Assembly (NCBI GenBank): GCA_029339505.1
Contig: JAQISU010001235.1
Coordinates: 40,657,815-40,721,814, forward strand
Direction: 5' to 3'
DNA length: 64,000 bases
Source: Unio delphinus
Lineage: Eukaryota; Mollusca; Bivalvia; Unionida; Unionidae
Below the pieces are notes generated by a model. It did not search any database and was not told where the DNA came from. It saw only the letters and a list, made by a program, of their open reading frames with translations. Below are positions 47,999 through 57,806 of the stretch, in pieces; position 1 is the first letter of the stretch, and the number at the start of each line of letters is the position of its first letter. Both the position numbers and the translations under genes were made by a program.

Positions 47999-48332
47999 AG
48001 CGGCAGAGGGGGTGAATCGGACTAACTTTTTTCGACATTTTTGATTTTGTCTTCAAAACGGCAAATAGAACCTTCCTGCGAAATCTCATTTTTTAACCAG
48101 AAAAAAAATAAGTCTCCATTTGACAAATAGACCCTTAGTGATTTTTGCCTGAAAACATGAGATTTCGCAGGAAATTATACTCAGTACGCGTTTTCATCGT
48201 TTAATAAAAAAAGTCGAAAAGTTAGTCCGTTCACCCCCTCTGCTGCTATGGTTTACGGTGAAAATCGTCCGATTTACCCTTTCTGCTGCTAATGTTTAAC
48301 AAATGATTTCAACCGAATATTTTATCAAGTCC
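47999..48332 (+). repeat. Left terminal inverted repeat, 334 bp
   Basis: Complement of 63324-63657. By eye I count six mismatches and no length change over 334 bp. It runs into the last eight codons of the packaging ATPase. Its outer 249 bp (47999-48247) are an imperfect palindrome: the two arms share GCAGAGGGGGTGAA..GGACTAACTTTT..CGAC and CCTGCGAAATCTCAT in opposite orientation. The end motif occurs three times: 47999, and inverted at 48225-48247 and 48267-48290. Confidence 0.95.
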
Positions 48333-48917
48333 TATACGATATCGTGTCCTCGGGTCTGCTAAATTTATTGTCACAAATCCGTGTGGTTTTGACTGAGCGT
48401 GACTAAAGAAATTTCTAAATTGATTATGATTCATATCACCGCTGCACCAAGTCTGATGAATATTTCGTAGCGTATGAGTATCAACGCCGTTAAATACACA
48501 CAACACATTGCAATTATCTCTGATCACTTTTGGTATTTGTGTGTACCGTTGAGTGACATATATCACATCAGTGTTTTTATGCCTGCCTCGGGAAAATATT
48601 CTAGCAGGATTTTTTTGATTATCTAACATGATATCATCGTATACCACTAAATTCTTAATACTTCCATCAATAGCACCAATGCTCGGGGCTTCCTCTATAT
48701 CAGTAATAAACTCAATAATATCATCATCGATTTGAAATTCTTTTGCTTTCTCGTTAAAATCCTTTAGCACTTCATAGCATCGCTGATCGTCTACACTAGG
48801 GGCTATTAAATACAATTTGTTCCATTTCATCCATCTCGTTATCAAATTAAGTAGCAGTTGTGTCTTTCCGCTTCCAGATGGTCCGATTATAATCATTCTA
48901 ATTGAATTCGGCAACAT
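48309..48917 (-). CDS. A32/FtsK-type genome-packaging ATPase
   Basis: A P-loop ATPase of 202 residues that in this element class pumps the genome into the capsid. Walker A is GPSGSGKT at 12-19 and Walker B is VVYDDIM at 91-97. VTQRYTQIPKVIRDN, near 123-137, is the sensor segment typical of poxvirus A32-like ATPases. The ATG at 48917 precedes a hydrophobic strand that leads into the P-loop, so this start is good. The stop lies inside the left terminal repeat. It is divergent from the zinc-ribbon gene at 48992, with 74 bp between. It is the only large gene of the element whose frame looks undamaged. Confidence 0.92.
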   Translation of the reverse strand: MLPNSIRMIIIGPSGSGKTQLLLNLITRWMKWNKLYLIAPSVDDQRCYEVLKDFNEKAKEFQIDDDIIEFITDIEEAPSIGAIDGSIKNLVVYDDIMLDNQKNPARIFSRGRHKNTDVIYVTQRYTQIPKVIRDNCNVLCVFNGVDTHTLRNIHQTWCSGDMNHNQFRNFFSHAQSKPHGFVTINLADPRTRYRIGLDKIFG

Positions 48918-48991
48918 TTAATGGTGTTTAATAGTTTCCCGTCGTCGGGTAGCTGAATAATCAATTATATTCATGCCGTTATATATAAATT

Positions 48992-49512
48992 ATGGATCTA
49001 TATTGTGTGAAGTGTAAGGCGCGTACTGGCACAGATCACTTGACGACGATTACAACTAAAAATAACCGATCAGCGCTTTCTGGTAAATGTGTACAGTGTA
49101 GTACAAAGAAATTTAGATTTGTTTCTAAACCCAAGGAACCTTTAAAAAAAAACGAGGAGGTGATATCGCAGCCAAGCTAACTAAACTCCCTGGAACCCCA
49201 TGGGCAAAGTATCCAGGAGAAAAGCACCTTCCAGGATATAGCTACTGTGGACCCGGAACCAGACTTGATATCAGACTCAATAATCAAAATCAGCCCCGAC
49301 CCGGTGAAGAACCAATAAATGCCATTGATAAGGCCTGTCACCTTCATGATGTTGCTTATAAAAGCAGCAATTTGCAACACAGACATCTCGCGGATGTGAA
49401 ATTAATTCATGCGTTAAATGATATTCCTGATAAATCCTTCAAAGAAAAATTGGCTTCCTTTTTGATAAAATCGGCAATGAAAAGCAAATTGATGTTAGGT
49501 GCTGGTAATTAA
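48992..49512 (+). pseudogene. Zinc-ribbon plus parvovirus-type PLA2 gene, one frameshift
   Basis: The ATG at 48992 opens a 62-codon frame with two CxxC pairs (YCVKCKARTGT, CVQCSTKKFRF) like the DUF5679 zinc ribbon of large DNA viruses. It ends at 49180. From 49141 another frame holds a phospholipase A2 domain like the unique part of parvovirus VP1: calcium loop YCGPGTRLD and catalytic dyad in HLHDVAYK. It ends with LGAGN at 49512. The second frame has no ATG, and the two overlap at a run of nine A (49144-49152), so one gene with a one-base loss there is the best reading. Known viral PLA2 domains help virions leave endosomes. Single fused ORFs of this design occur in other invertebrate Mavericks as I recall them. 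Confidence 0.75.
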
Positions 49513-49519
49513 TAACAAC

Positions 49520-50463
49520 ATGGAATCTATTTATTATTCTCCGAGAGGATACTGGAAGGGTAAAGCAGCAATCCATAAACTCGCTAGCGCTGCAAAAGTG
49601 AAAAAGGCCACTGCGGCTAATTGGTTATCCAAACAGGCACTATGGCAAATTTATCTACCACCGCCTGAACAAATTCAATTCTCGCATTTTGATGTGACCT
49701 TTCCTAATGAAGTTCATCAGGCTGATATATTATTTCTGCCACATGATAACGGTTACAAATACGCATTAACCGTAGTTGATATTGCAAGTCGATACAAAGA
49801 AGCAGAACCGTTAAAAACAAAATCAGCCACTGAAGTGGCTTCTGCATTTGAAAAGATTTATCGAAGGAGCCCTCTGCACTGGCCAAATCTATTACAAATT
49901 GATCCTGGCAAGGAATTTCAGGGTGCAGTGTTATCTACAATGAAAAATCATAATGTCACTATCAGACGAGGGCATACTGCGTTACATCGTGATCAGGCAA
50001 TTGTTGAACGGTTTAATAAAACCCTTGCTGAGCGGTTATTTGGATATCAATACGCAAAAGAATTCATCCAAGAAAAAAGATCCCGTGAATGGGTTAAAAG
50101 GTTACCAGCTGTGATTACTGCACTGAATAATGAGATTACTAGAACAATTAATTTGAAACCTATCAACGCGATTAAAAAGAAGTCAATACCCGCACAATCA
50201 CAAAAAGATTTCAAAGAACCAATTCTTGGTAGTAATGTCACTGTGAGGTATTTATACGAACCAGGAGAACTTGAAGGGGGCAGAAAAGGGCTACTGATCC
50301 TATTTGGAGTGTTACTGCACACAAGATATCTAGTATAACACGATCTACGGGTAGACCTCCAATCTATAAAATGGATTCAACTGCCCCTCAACGGGGTTTT
50401 ACTAGACATCAACTGCAAGTGATACCCGAGGATACTCAATTGCCACCGCATGGTCTTAATTAG
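49520..50463 (+). pseudogene. Retroviral-type DDE integrase, C-terminal frameshift
   Basis: Inserts the element by cutting and joining DNA ends. A short N-terminal region (YSPRGYWKGKAAIHKLA) is followed by the rve core: first Asp in VHQADILFLP, second Asp in LLQIDPGKEF, Glu in QAIVERFNKTL. LQIDPG replaces the usual TDNG but keeps the Asp. The upstream GTG at 49499 is also open, but ATG at 49520 is preferred. The first frame stops at 50338 in unrelated sequence. Another frame picks up near 50285 with RATDPIW and RGFTRHQLQVIPEDT, ending at TAG 50461, so a base is missing near 50280. The stop overlaps the end of the convergent HNH module by eight bases. Confidence 0.85.
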
Positions 50464-50680
50464 CGCCGTTGCGTCTATTGCACTCAAGACAAGTCAACAT
50501 CACATTATTTCTGACATGACCGAGATTGTTATTTTTTCTGTCTACGGTATATTGGCGAGGATCCTTATTCGAATACTGCCAACGCATTATACAATTGCAA
50601 CTTGCGCAGTGATTATTCTGTTGTTTCTTCAAAGTGATTATTAATTTAGCATCAATATCAAATTCTCGTTGTTTTTTTTT
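50456..50680 (-). other. HNH-like zinc module at the fusion C-terminus
   Basis: Two Cys pairs (CASC and CLEC) frame a VDR..N..GH..NV pattern, as in HNH nucleases with a zinc-binding core. It reads in a different frame from the helicase end, joined across the A10 run. A structure-binding rather than cutting role cannot be excluded. Confidence 0.6.
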
Positions 50681-51750
50681 TGTCTTGTTGTTTGTAACCG
50701 GAGAGTTTTTTATCAATAATTTTAACATCAATATCATCCATTGTGGTGTCATCATCGCCTGACTCTGTCAGGACAATTCTTCGAAGTTGATTTATTTTTC
50801 GTACTCTGGATACTGCAAGATAGATTAAATTTGACCATTCGATGAGATTATCTACCATCCAAACAATTGTATCCGATATAGTCAATCCCTGTGAAGAATG
50901 TATTGTTGCTGCGTATCCTAGCGTCCATGGGGATTTATTAGCACGCAATGCATCTTCAACGACATTGATATCAACCAGCACAATATCATTTAATACCAGA
51001 ATTTGTTTTTGAAATCCTTCGGATTTTGGGCCTGGAATATCAACTTCAATGTTCTGTTTTCGTGTATCCGATGGCCTATAACAAAGAGGCACTGGAAGTG
51101 TTGCAAATCTTTGTTTATGCAATTCAAATAACTTCATCTGAAGTGTGTCTCTGACTATTTTTCTACTTGCAATTATCAAACTTTTGGTCTCCATGCTTCC
51201 CAAAACTCATTCATTGGAGTTTCCGAAATTTCCCACGGGCTATTTCACACTGGATTTTATCCGGTTGTAATCTGATTAATTTCTTAAATTCTTTTAATTC
51301 ATTATCAAGTGATCTATGATCGGTATCAATTTCTTTATAATAGTCTACAAAACCCTTTAGCCATTCATGGGGGGATGCACCGACAAATGGTGGTGGTTGG
51401 CCGTGATCACCGCACATAACGATTTTTGTATTTTTCAATAACAACCACTCAAGAAATATTTTTAATACATCTAATGGCACTGTGTCTATTTCATCCCAAA
51501 TCATGATTTCAGGAATAAATTTCTCTCCCATGCGCTCAAGAGTCCACTTATCTCCTTTCCATCTAAAGAAACTGTGATAAGTACAGGCATTTACCCCTCG
51601 CTGTATCATTTCTCTTGCAAGTCTGTGTGTTGGTGTTAGCACAATCATATTTGATTTGGAAACACGAAATAACTCAATTGCCCGGGTTGTTTTTCCTGAC
51701 CCACCACAGCCGTTTAAATAAACTGTTTTATACCGGCATATTGGATCAGA
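50670..51750 (-). other. SF1 (Pif1/RecD-like) helicase module within the fusion
   Basis: All main SF1 motifs from Walker A (near 51705) to motif VI (YLAVSRVR, near 50810) are visible, split by one frame change near 51205. The tail QPPPF after GDHG and the ATIHSSQG box resemble Pif1/RecD-like rather than UvrD helicases. Direct coupling to a polymerase would let the polymerase move through duplex DNA; that role is inference. Confidence 0.75.
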
Positions 51751-51796
51751 AATCGGTGGTGCATTTGAAAATTCTGAACACTGATTGCTTTCTAAA

Positions 51797-53703
51797 TAAT
51801 TATTTTCAATTGTAACATCTGGTGATTGAATATAATCATGAAGCATTTCTTTCTTAATTCTCCATGACCCCCAATTCTCGTTTCCAGTAGCCTTAAAATC
51901 AGCCATATCGCTTTTTATGTAAAATGAATCAGTGGCAACTCTAACTGCGGTGTTAGGATATTTATTGATCATTGAAAACAGATTAATAGAAGCATAACCG
52001 AGCATAGAAGCTCTCAAATGTGTGCACTGGGGATTGTATCCATCATTGTAAGTAACAATTGTACCCAATTTGGTTCCATCGGACATAAATGCGTCTTTAC
52101 GATTAACATATAGGCCTTTATTCGTTAAATCCGCGATTACAAAATCGTATTCAGCTTTGTCTATAATCAATCGTGAAGAATATCTTGTATTATCGTATTT
52201 ACCACCCTGAGTGAATTTACCGATTATTCTTCGTCCAAGATCTTTTGCTTCACTGTTTCTGATTTCAAATAACTGTTTGGACCAATTCATGATTTGTTGT
52301 TCACTGAAATTTGGAAACAGTTTTATCAGTTCACTAATTATTTTTTCTAGATCGGGTTGTGGTAACCAGATTGATTTCTGTGCTCGATAGGATATAATTG
52401 CTTCACTGACAATTAATGATTTTAACATCCCTCAATCAATCATATACCGTAATAACACTATTGGCATCCAGTGTTTTTCAGACATGTGTTTACCAATCCA
52501 AATATAACTACACGGATGAAGTCCTGTAGCCATTTCAAATGATACTACACAAGCGAATCCGGTTAAATCAAAATCAGGCAGTGGTCCATTAATCGCAACA
52601 CGGGTCATTTCGTGTGTGGGGTGTCCAAATCGTTTAAAATATTTCTCGAATTCTCCATACCCAAGAAAACTTCCTGGATAACACGCAATCATATCAACGG
52701 AAATAACGGTTTCAGTGTCATATTTTGGATTCCATAACCCTCCATGGCTGTATTCAAGACAGGACAATCTAACATCTGATAAAAGCTCACTTCTTGTTGG
52801 TTTCCACGCGTTTTTCTTTCTAGCAAAATGTGCTGCAATTGATGGTAGTGTAAAACAGTTTGCTAATAATTGATCGTTGTCTTCCCCCTCCCCAGAACTC
52901 TGGGGTGAAAACTCACTAGCTAGTTTTTTCATTTGATCATGCAGCTCTTCAGTACGGTACAATTCTCCGTTGGGCCTTACAAACTGATCAAATCTACATT
53001 CCTCGTCTGAAGTACTATGAAATAGCCACATTAACACAGGATCGTTTTTACTCAAATGGTAAATAGCATCAAATAATTGTTGCTCTGAAAAAAACTCTTC
53101 TGTTCCAAACAGATATTTTACGGTTCTATCCCGTGGGAATATTGTTACTGCAGATGACCACGCGTGTTCGTTATGATCAATAATCTGTATTGGGGCTCCT
53201 TTTGATTCATATTTCGATTCGTATAATACTTCACCGGTGATTGTCGTTACTGATATTGGAAATCTCAATGATGTTTCTAATTTAGCTATATCCTGAATTG
53301 TTGCCCCATTCTCCTTTGCCGTTAATTCCCATTCGGTTATTTTTTTTGGTCTTAGATCAGTTAATTTATTTCTCCGGGACGCATTTGTGAAGTGTTCCAT
53401 TATTCGTGTTGCTACACAATTGAGCCCTGTCGAATATTTCATGGGTGCTAGTTTTGCAATATCAGGTTTGTCATTGAGCGGATATATCCCGTAAACAACT
53501 GCTGTGACAGGATAAGATCTTTCGTAGTATGGTTTATCAATTCCAGTCAAAATTCCTGGTTTTGAATCCTGATTCACAGTGACAGTTTTTTTGTCTTTGA
53601 GAATGGGCTCGTATTTGTCCCTAATGATCCAATGTCCATCATCACGGATAAGGAATTTTATTCGAAAAAAATTTCTTTCTTCCCCAAGATTTGAGATTAT
53701 CAC
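51797..53703 (-). other. Polymerase B module within the fusion
   Basis: Palm region. Motif A Asp is near 52695, motif B near 52225-52190 and motif C Asp near 51930. The TGA at 52434-52432 lies between motifs A and B in an otherwise continuous frame (the next ATG in frame is two codons later). Protein-primed or self-synthesising replication is expected from the family, not shown here. Confidence 0.8.
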
Positions 53704-53967
53704 TGCTGCTTTTCATCATTCATGGTAGCGTCAACAACACCATCAATTCGAAATGTTGACCAACAGTGAGATGCCCCATCACGCTTGAATTCATTAAAAC
53801 AGTCTCTGATTTTACTAATCATGGTTCTATCAAGAATTTTATTCTTTGGTGTCTTAGAAACTCAATCAAGATTGAATTGAACACTTTTCCAGGGCTTAAT
53901 TTTCGATAATCTCTCGAACTCTTTTACTATAATTAAAACAAGCATTTAAATGAAAGATTTAAGTATA

Positions 53968-54315
53968 ATGAATCATTGCAAATGGCTCATGATTGGATCA
54001 GTAACCCCATGTAACAAATCATGCAGAAAGGAGTTCTGTGGGTATCATATGCAAAGTTTTCGTCGTGGAAGCCTTGGTCCGTTACCCTGTATTCGATGTG
54101 GGGTTGGAGTCAGGGGAAAATCGCAGTTATGTCTAAATTGCGGTGGTAAGCGATACAGGGAGTTGAAGCGTTATTATGATAAAAGAATAAAAAATGGATT
54201 TTCAATCAAAAATTCTGACCCTGACACTGACAAAGTCAGCGACAAAATCATAAGAAACCCCCAAGACTACATTGAAAGATTCTCCAGTGATGTTATTAAT
54301 GAATTATACAAATAG
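53968..54315 (+). CDS. Cysteine-cluster (zinc) protein, Maverick-type
   Basis: A small basic protein with three cysteine pairs: a first cluster with PCNKSCRKEFCGYH, then CIRCG, then CLNCGGKRY, and a charged C-terminal tail. Similar small proteins with this order of clusters occur beside the polymerase in other Mavericks as I recall them; the function is unknown and zinc or nucleic-acid binding is likely. The frame is also open from ATG 53950, but MNHCKW at 53968 places the first Cys near the start as in relatives. It is divergent from the polymerase gene, whose ATG is at 53945, leaving almost no room for two promoters. Undamaged. Confidence 0.7.
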   Translation: MNHCKWLMIGSVTPCNKSCRKEFCGYHMQSFRRGSLGPLPCIRCGVGVRGKSQLCLNCGGKRYRELKRYYDKRIKNGFSIKNSDPDTDKVSDKIIRNPQDYIERFSSDVINELYK

Positions 54316-54340
54316 TATTAGTATACAATGAACCAAGGAA

Positions 54341-54832
54341 GTTATCTCCCTTAGATTATATCAGGTTATTGTGATTCAGCGGCGGGTATTGTTTGGTAAG
54401 AAAAGAAATCAAATATAAAATGTTTTCAAACAATTATATTCTTTTTTCTAGTGTTTTATGCAAATATTCTGTCTCATTTAAATACCGTGAAACACCATTA
54501 ATAAGTAATTCAAGAAAATAAAATAACACACCCTGTGGATTGCTGTATTAAGTCACCTTATATACTCTCTCCCTTAGATTATGTTAACTTTTTTTATGGG
54601 TTATCTCCCCTTAAATTGTGATTCAGCGGCGGGTATAATAAATTATTTGTTTTGTAAGAAAAGAAATCAAATATAAAATGTTTTCAAACAATTATATTCT
54701 TTTTTTTAGTGTTTAATTCAAATTTACGGTCTCATTTAAATACTGTGAAACAGCATCAATAAGTAATTCAAGAAAATAAAATAACACACCCTGTGGATTG
54801 AGGCTGCTGTATTAGTCACCTTATATACTATA
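54341..54832. repeat. Direct duplication of about 230 bp
   Basis: TTATCTCCC..TTAGATT/AAATTG, GTGATTCAGCGGCGGGTAT, AAGAAAAGAAATCAAATATA and ACACACCCTGTGGATTG occur in the same order in 54341-54570 and 54601-54832. The copies differ by small indels. Confidence 0.9.
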
Positions 54833-54860
54833 TGAAAGGTATAAAGCTGGGGCTTTCGAA

Positions 54861-54976
54861 AGCCAATCCGACTAATCAAAAATAACCCACGCCATTGACA
54901 CGTTTGCGTGGTTGACTTTTCTCAATCATGCAACCGGGTTTAATTTCATGGGTTGCTTTTGATTGGTCGGATGGCC
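54861..54976. repeat. Imperfect inverted repeat (hairpin)
   Basis: AGCCAATCCGACTAATCAAA continuing to AATAACCCA (54861-54889) is complementary, with a few mismatches, to TGGGTTGCTTTTGATTGGTC continuing to GGATGGCC (54949-54976). The loop is about 59 bases. Confidence 0.75.
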
Positions 54977-55562
54977 GTAGAAAATCCGCCCCGTCGTTTC
55001 ATGTTTGTGCTGTCTTGTGCTGTTCTCACATCATTACATCATATATCCATCCTTAATTAAGTTAATTAAGTACATGTTATGCCTAACATTTGCCAAAACA
55101 CTCGAGTGGAGATTATACGGCATTGTGACGTCCCCTTAATTAAGTTAATTAAGTATATGTTGTGACGTCACCCCAAGCATATCTTCTGGGCGGTCTAAGA
55201 TGGTGTTTGCCACGTTAGACCTCCCTTCCTTACTTGGATGTGAAGGCAACTAAGGAGTTCCAAAGATGTGTTGTCGTATATATGTAACCTCTAGGTCTCT
55301 TTCACGTAAACATACCCTCTTGTGATTCTAACCCGTTATTTGACGAGTTAGATTCACTCTTATGGGAATATGTTTCCGGTGAATGTAAATATAAGTGACC
55401 TAAAATAAATAACATCCATGGATGTAATTAGCTCTCCGTCACATTTGGGTAGCCCCGTATGGTATTCAAGATTAAAAATCGAAGATTAAAAGAACCACAG
55501 CGGCCTATATCAAGGGGGCCAAATGACTGATAACCGCTCATCATGGTTGTTATTTATTTTTG

Positions 55563-55770
55563 TCTGCATTTATTTTAAAAAATATATTTATATATACAGA
55601 ATTATTTTTAAAAAATATATTTATATATACAGAATTATTTTTGAAAAATATATTTATATATACAGAATTATTTTTTAAAAATATACTTATATATACAGAA
55701 TTAATTTAAAAAAATATATTTATATTTATATACAAAATTAATTTTTAAAAATATATTTATATACAGACTG
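55563..55770. repeat. AT-rich tandem repeat of about 37 bp
   Basis: Six units of AAAAATATATTTATATATACA followed by GAATTATTTTT. Easily melted DNA inside the Maverick spacer. Confidence 0.85.
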
Positions 55771-55938
55771 AATTTTGAAAATATTAACGGCTCATTTATT
55801 TTTGAAAAATTAATTAGAAATATGTATTATCATATATGAATTCTGAAAATATGAATAGCATTATAGTTGAAATTGCAAAATTGAAAAGCCAGGATATTAT
55901 ACTATCAGATGGATTAAATCCTGATCAAATCAAGTCGG

Positions 55939-56184
55939 ATGTCGGAATATGGTGTTAGAACTAACAAGTATATGCTACCAAAGAAATATGCGCTCATCAA
56001 AAAAATTCAAAATTCTATTAGAGACTCTCTTGCATTTTCCAGTGAAGTAGGTGTGTTTGTCCCGTTATATACTATCGTGGAAGGAATACGAAAAGAATTG
56101 GGTAGGGAATATGAATTGAAAAAAGAGGTTAATTCTAAAATTAGAAATATACGGGCATTAATTCAAGAAAATGAACGATTTTGA
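55939..56184 (+). CDS. Small hypothetical protein
   Basis: An 81-codon frame from ATG 55939, mostly helical and basic with a coiled, charged end (ELKKEVNSKIRNIRALI). I do not recognise it. A 35-codon frame from ATG 55851 overlaps its start in another frame, so the gene could begin upstream and be broken. It lies at the start of the rightward block. A real but unassigned Maverick gene is possible; chance is not excluded. Confidence 0.4.
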   Translation: MSEYGVRTNKYMLPKKYALIKKIQNSIRDSLAFSSEVGVFVPLYTIVEGIRKELGREYELKKEVNSKIRNIRALIQENERF

Positions 56185-56802
56185 TTGACCGACCCTCAAA
56201 AGATTTTGTCATTTTTTGATTGAAATTGTCTACTTGACCGTAAAATCTCAAGGAGATTTTCATTTTTTTATCATTTTTTGATTGAATCAGTGAAAATATT
56301 TCACACTGAATATTTCACACTGCGAAAATAAAATAGAATCCTAACAGCTTTGAAAGTTCTTTTAAGAACTTTTCCCTATGGAAAATCCCATGCAAAATCG
56401 ACTACTTGACCCTACGAGGTTTTTTACCAAAAATCGATGAAAAGTGACAAAAAATCACTGAAAACAGGCAAAAATTGATGAAAAATGGCTAAAAATCATC
56501 GAAAATGAGTTTTAACAGCTTTTCCCTATCGAAAATCCCATGTAAAATCGACTACTTGACTGTAAAATCTCAAAGAGATTTTCAACTGAAAACCACCAAA
56601 ACTGTCAAAAAATCAGTGAAAAACAGGCAAAATCACTGAATAAAAGCATAAAAATATTTCTCACTGAATAAAAAATAAAAATATTTCACAGCAATAAAAA
56701 TAAAAATATTTCACACTGAATAAAATATTGGACCGTTAAGGGATGGAATCATCGATGGGAAAAATTGTTTTGCAATTGAAAAATTGTTTCTGATTTCAAA
56801 TA
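56185..56802. repeat. Low-complexity spacer with repeated motifs
   Basis: TCGACTACTTGAC with CCCTAT.GAAAATCCCATG occurs twice (near 56381 and 56525). AAAATCACTGAAAACAGGCAA-like and ATATTTCACACTGAATAAA-like elements recur through the spacer. No coding signal. Confidence 0.6.
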
Positions 56803-57772
56803 ATGGTCAATGAAGCATTAACGACCCGATTGGCTCGTGAACGATTAGATGCAATTAAGAAATTTATACCAATCCGCGACTCTGTCAGGAATAAACTGCA
56901 ACAACGACAGAGTCTTCAGACTGATTTTGCTGAGGGATCTGAAGAGTTGTTTAAACCAATAACTACAACAACGAAACAGATAGTGTCAACAATCTCTGAA
57001 CAAGGAAAAAAACAAGAAGAGACTTTTCTCCCTGTGTTAGAAAAAATAGCAAAAAGAACTAAACAAACAAAAAAGTCTTTAGAAACACGTCCAGTAGATA
57101 TAGTAGCTACTTCACGGCAACAACAAAAAAAAGAGCGAGTACTAGAAGAACTAGGTGCTACTGCAAGAAAACAAGAAGAGGAAGAAGACGTTACTATAGA
57201 AAAAATGTATTCACCGCAAAGTATATTTACATACTATGCATACAGCATAATTAAAAATTTTAAAGATGACAATGATTTAATTAACTTTATCGCGCGGAAT
57301 TTTTCACTCGATAAAAGAGAAATAGCTGTAAACAAAGAGTATAAAGAGTATATAAAAAACGACGAGAATTGGATAAAAAAAAGTATACCTGGCAAACCGT
57401 GGTAGATTTAGAATCACAGAAAGTAACCGCAATGATTTTGAGAGTTTTAAAGACAAAGTATTGAGTAAAGTAGAGTATCCAACTGGATTTTTTGGTAAAG
57501 AGGAGTCAACTGGAGATGGGTATTTAGGCAGCGGCATAGTTGAAAACACTAGCGTTACTTGTCCTGGTAACATTCTCAGTGATATATCACGGTTAGAAGT
57601 TCTCATAGGAAGGAAACGAGCCGGAAATAACTCTCCGGAAATAATTAATGAAGCAGCTGATATCTGTAGACGATTATTTGCCGGTGGTATCATGGACATT
57701 AATGTATATCGAAAACTCATTGCTGAATTAGTTGAAAATCACAAAGATGCCCATGGTTATTACAGCGATTGA
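56803..57772 (+). pseudogene. Hypothetical virion-block protein, one frameshift
   Basis: The ATG at 56803 opens a 200-codon, Lys/Glu/Gln-rich, largely coiled-coil frame (QQQKKERVLEELG) ending at 57405. A second frame, open from about 57385, continues with NDFESFKDKVL and GYLGSGI and a helical end (EIINEAADICRRLFAGG) to 57772. The switch falls on a run of eight A (57375-57382) and equals one extra base. A long coiled coil followed by a small globular C-terminus, just upstream of the capsid genes, is a regular Maverick ORF as I recall it; its role is unknown, perhaps scaffolding. Confidence 0.6.
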
Positions 57773-57806
57773 TCACTAATTAAAAAACTACTAGTTTTAT
57801 AACAAG

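Larger units (their letters stand above)
50456..53945 (-). pseudogene. Family-B DNA polymerase fused to SF1 helicase and HNH-like domain, broken
   Basis: About 1,160 codons on the minus strand. The N-terminal part starts at ATG 53945. The polymerase shows motif A (SVDMIACYPGS, residue 335 of the piece from 53703), motif B (GRRIIGKFTQGG) and motif C (ATDSFYI). Directly after, an SF1 helicase begins: Walker A GCGGSGKTT, LTPTHRLA, Walker B IWDEID, motif III MCGDHGQPPPF, then YAATIHSSQGLT and YLAVSRVRK. Last comes an HNH-like module with CASC, VDRKNNNLGH and LTCLEC. I see no clear 3'-5' exonuclease motifs. Lesions: TGA at 53864-53862, a shift near 53705, TGA at 52434-52432, a shift near 51205, and a shift at a ten-base A run (50681-50672). 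No stretch separates the modules, so a natural fusion is likely, but the breaks leave room for separate genes. Confidence 0.8.
54316..55938. other. Central non-coding region of the Maverick
   Basis: No gene supported. It holds a direct duplication (54341-54570 and 54601-54832), a long hairpin (54861-54976), two copies of CTTAATTAAGTTAATTAAG (55052 and 55135), a run of 37-bp repeats (55563-55770) and a mini-ORF of 35 codons at 55851. It separates the replication block from the virion block, so regulatory or replication sites are plausible. Confidence 0.6.
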
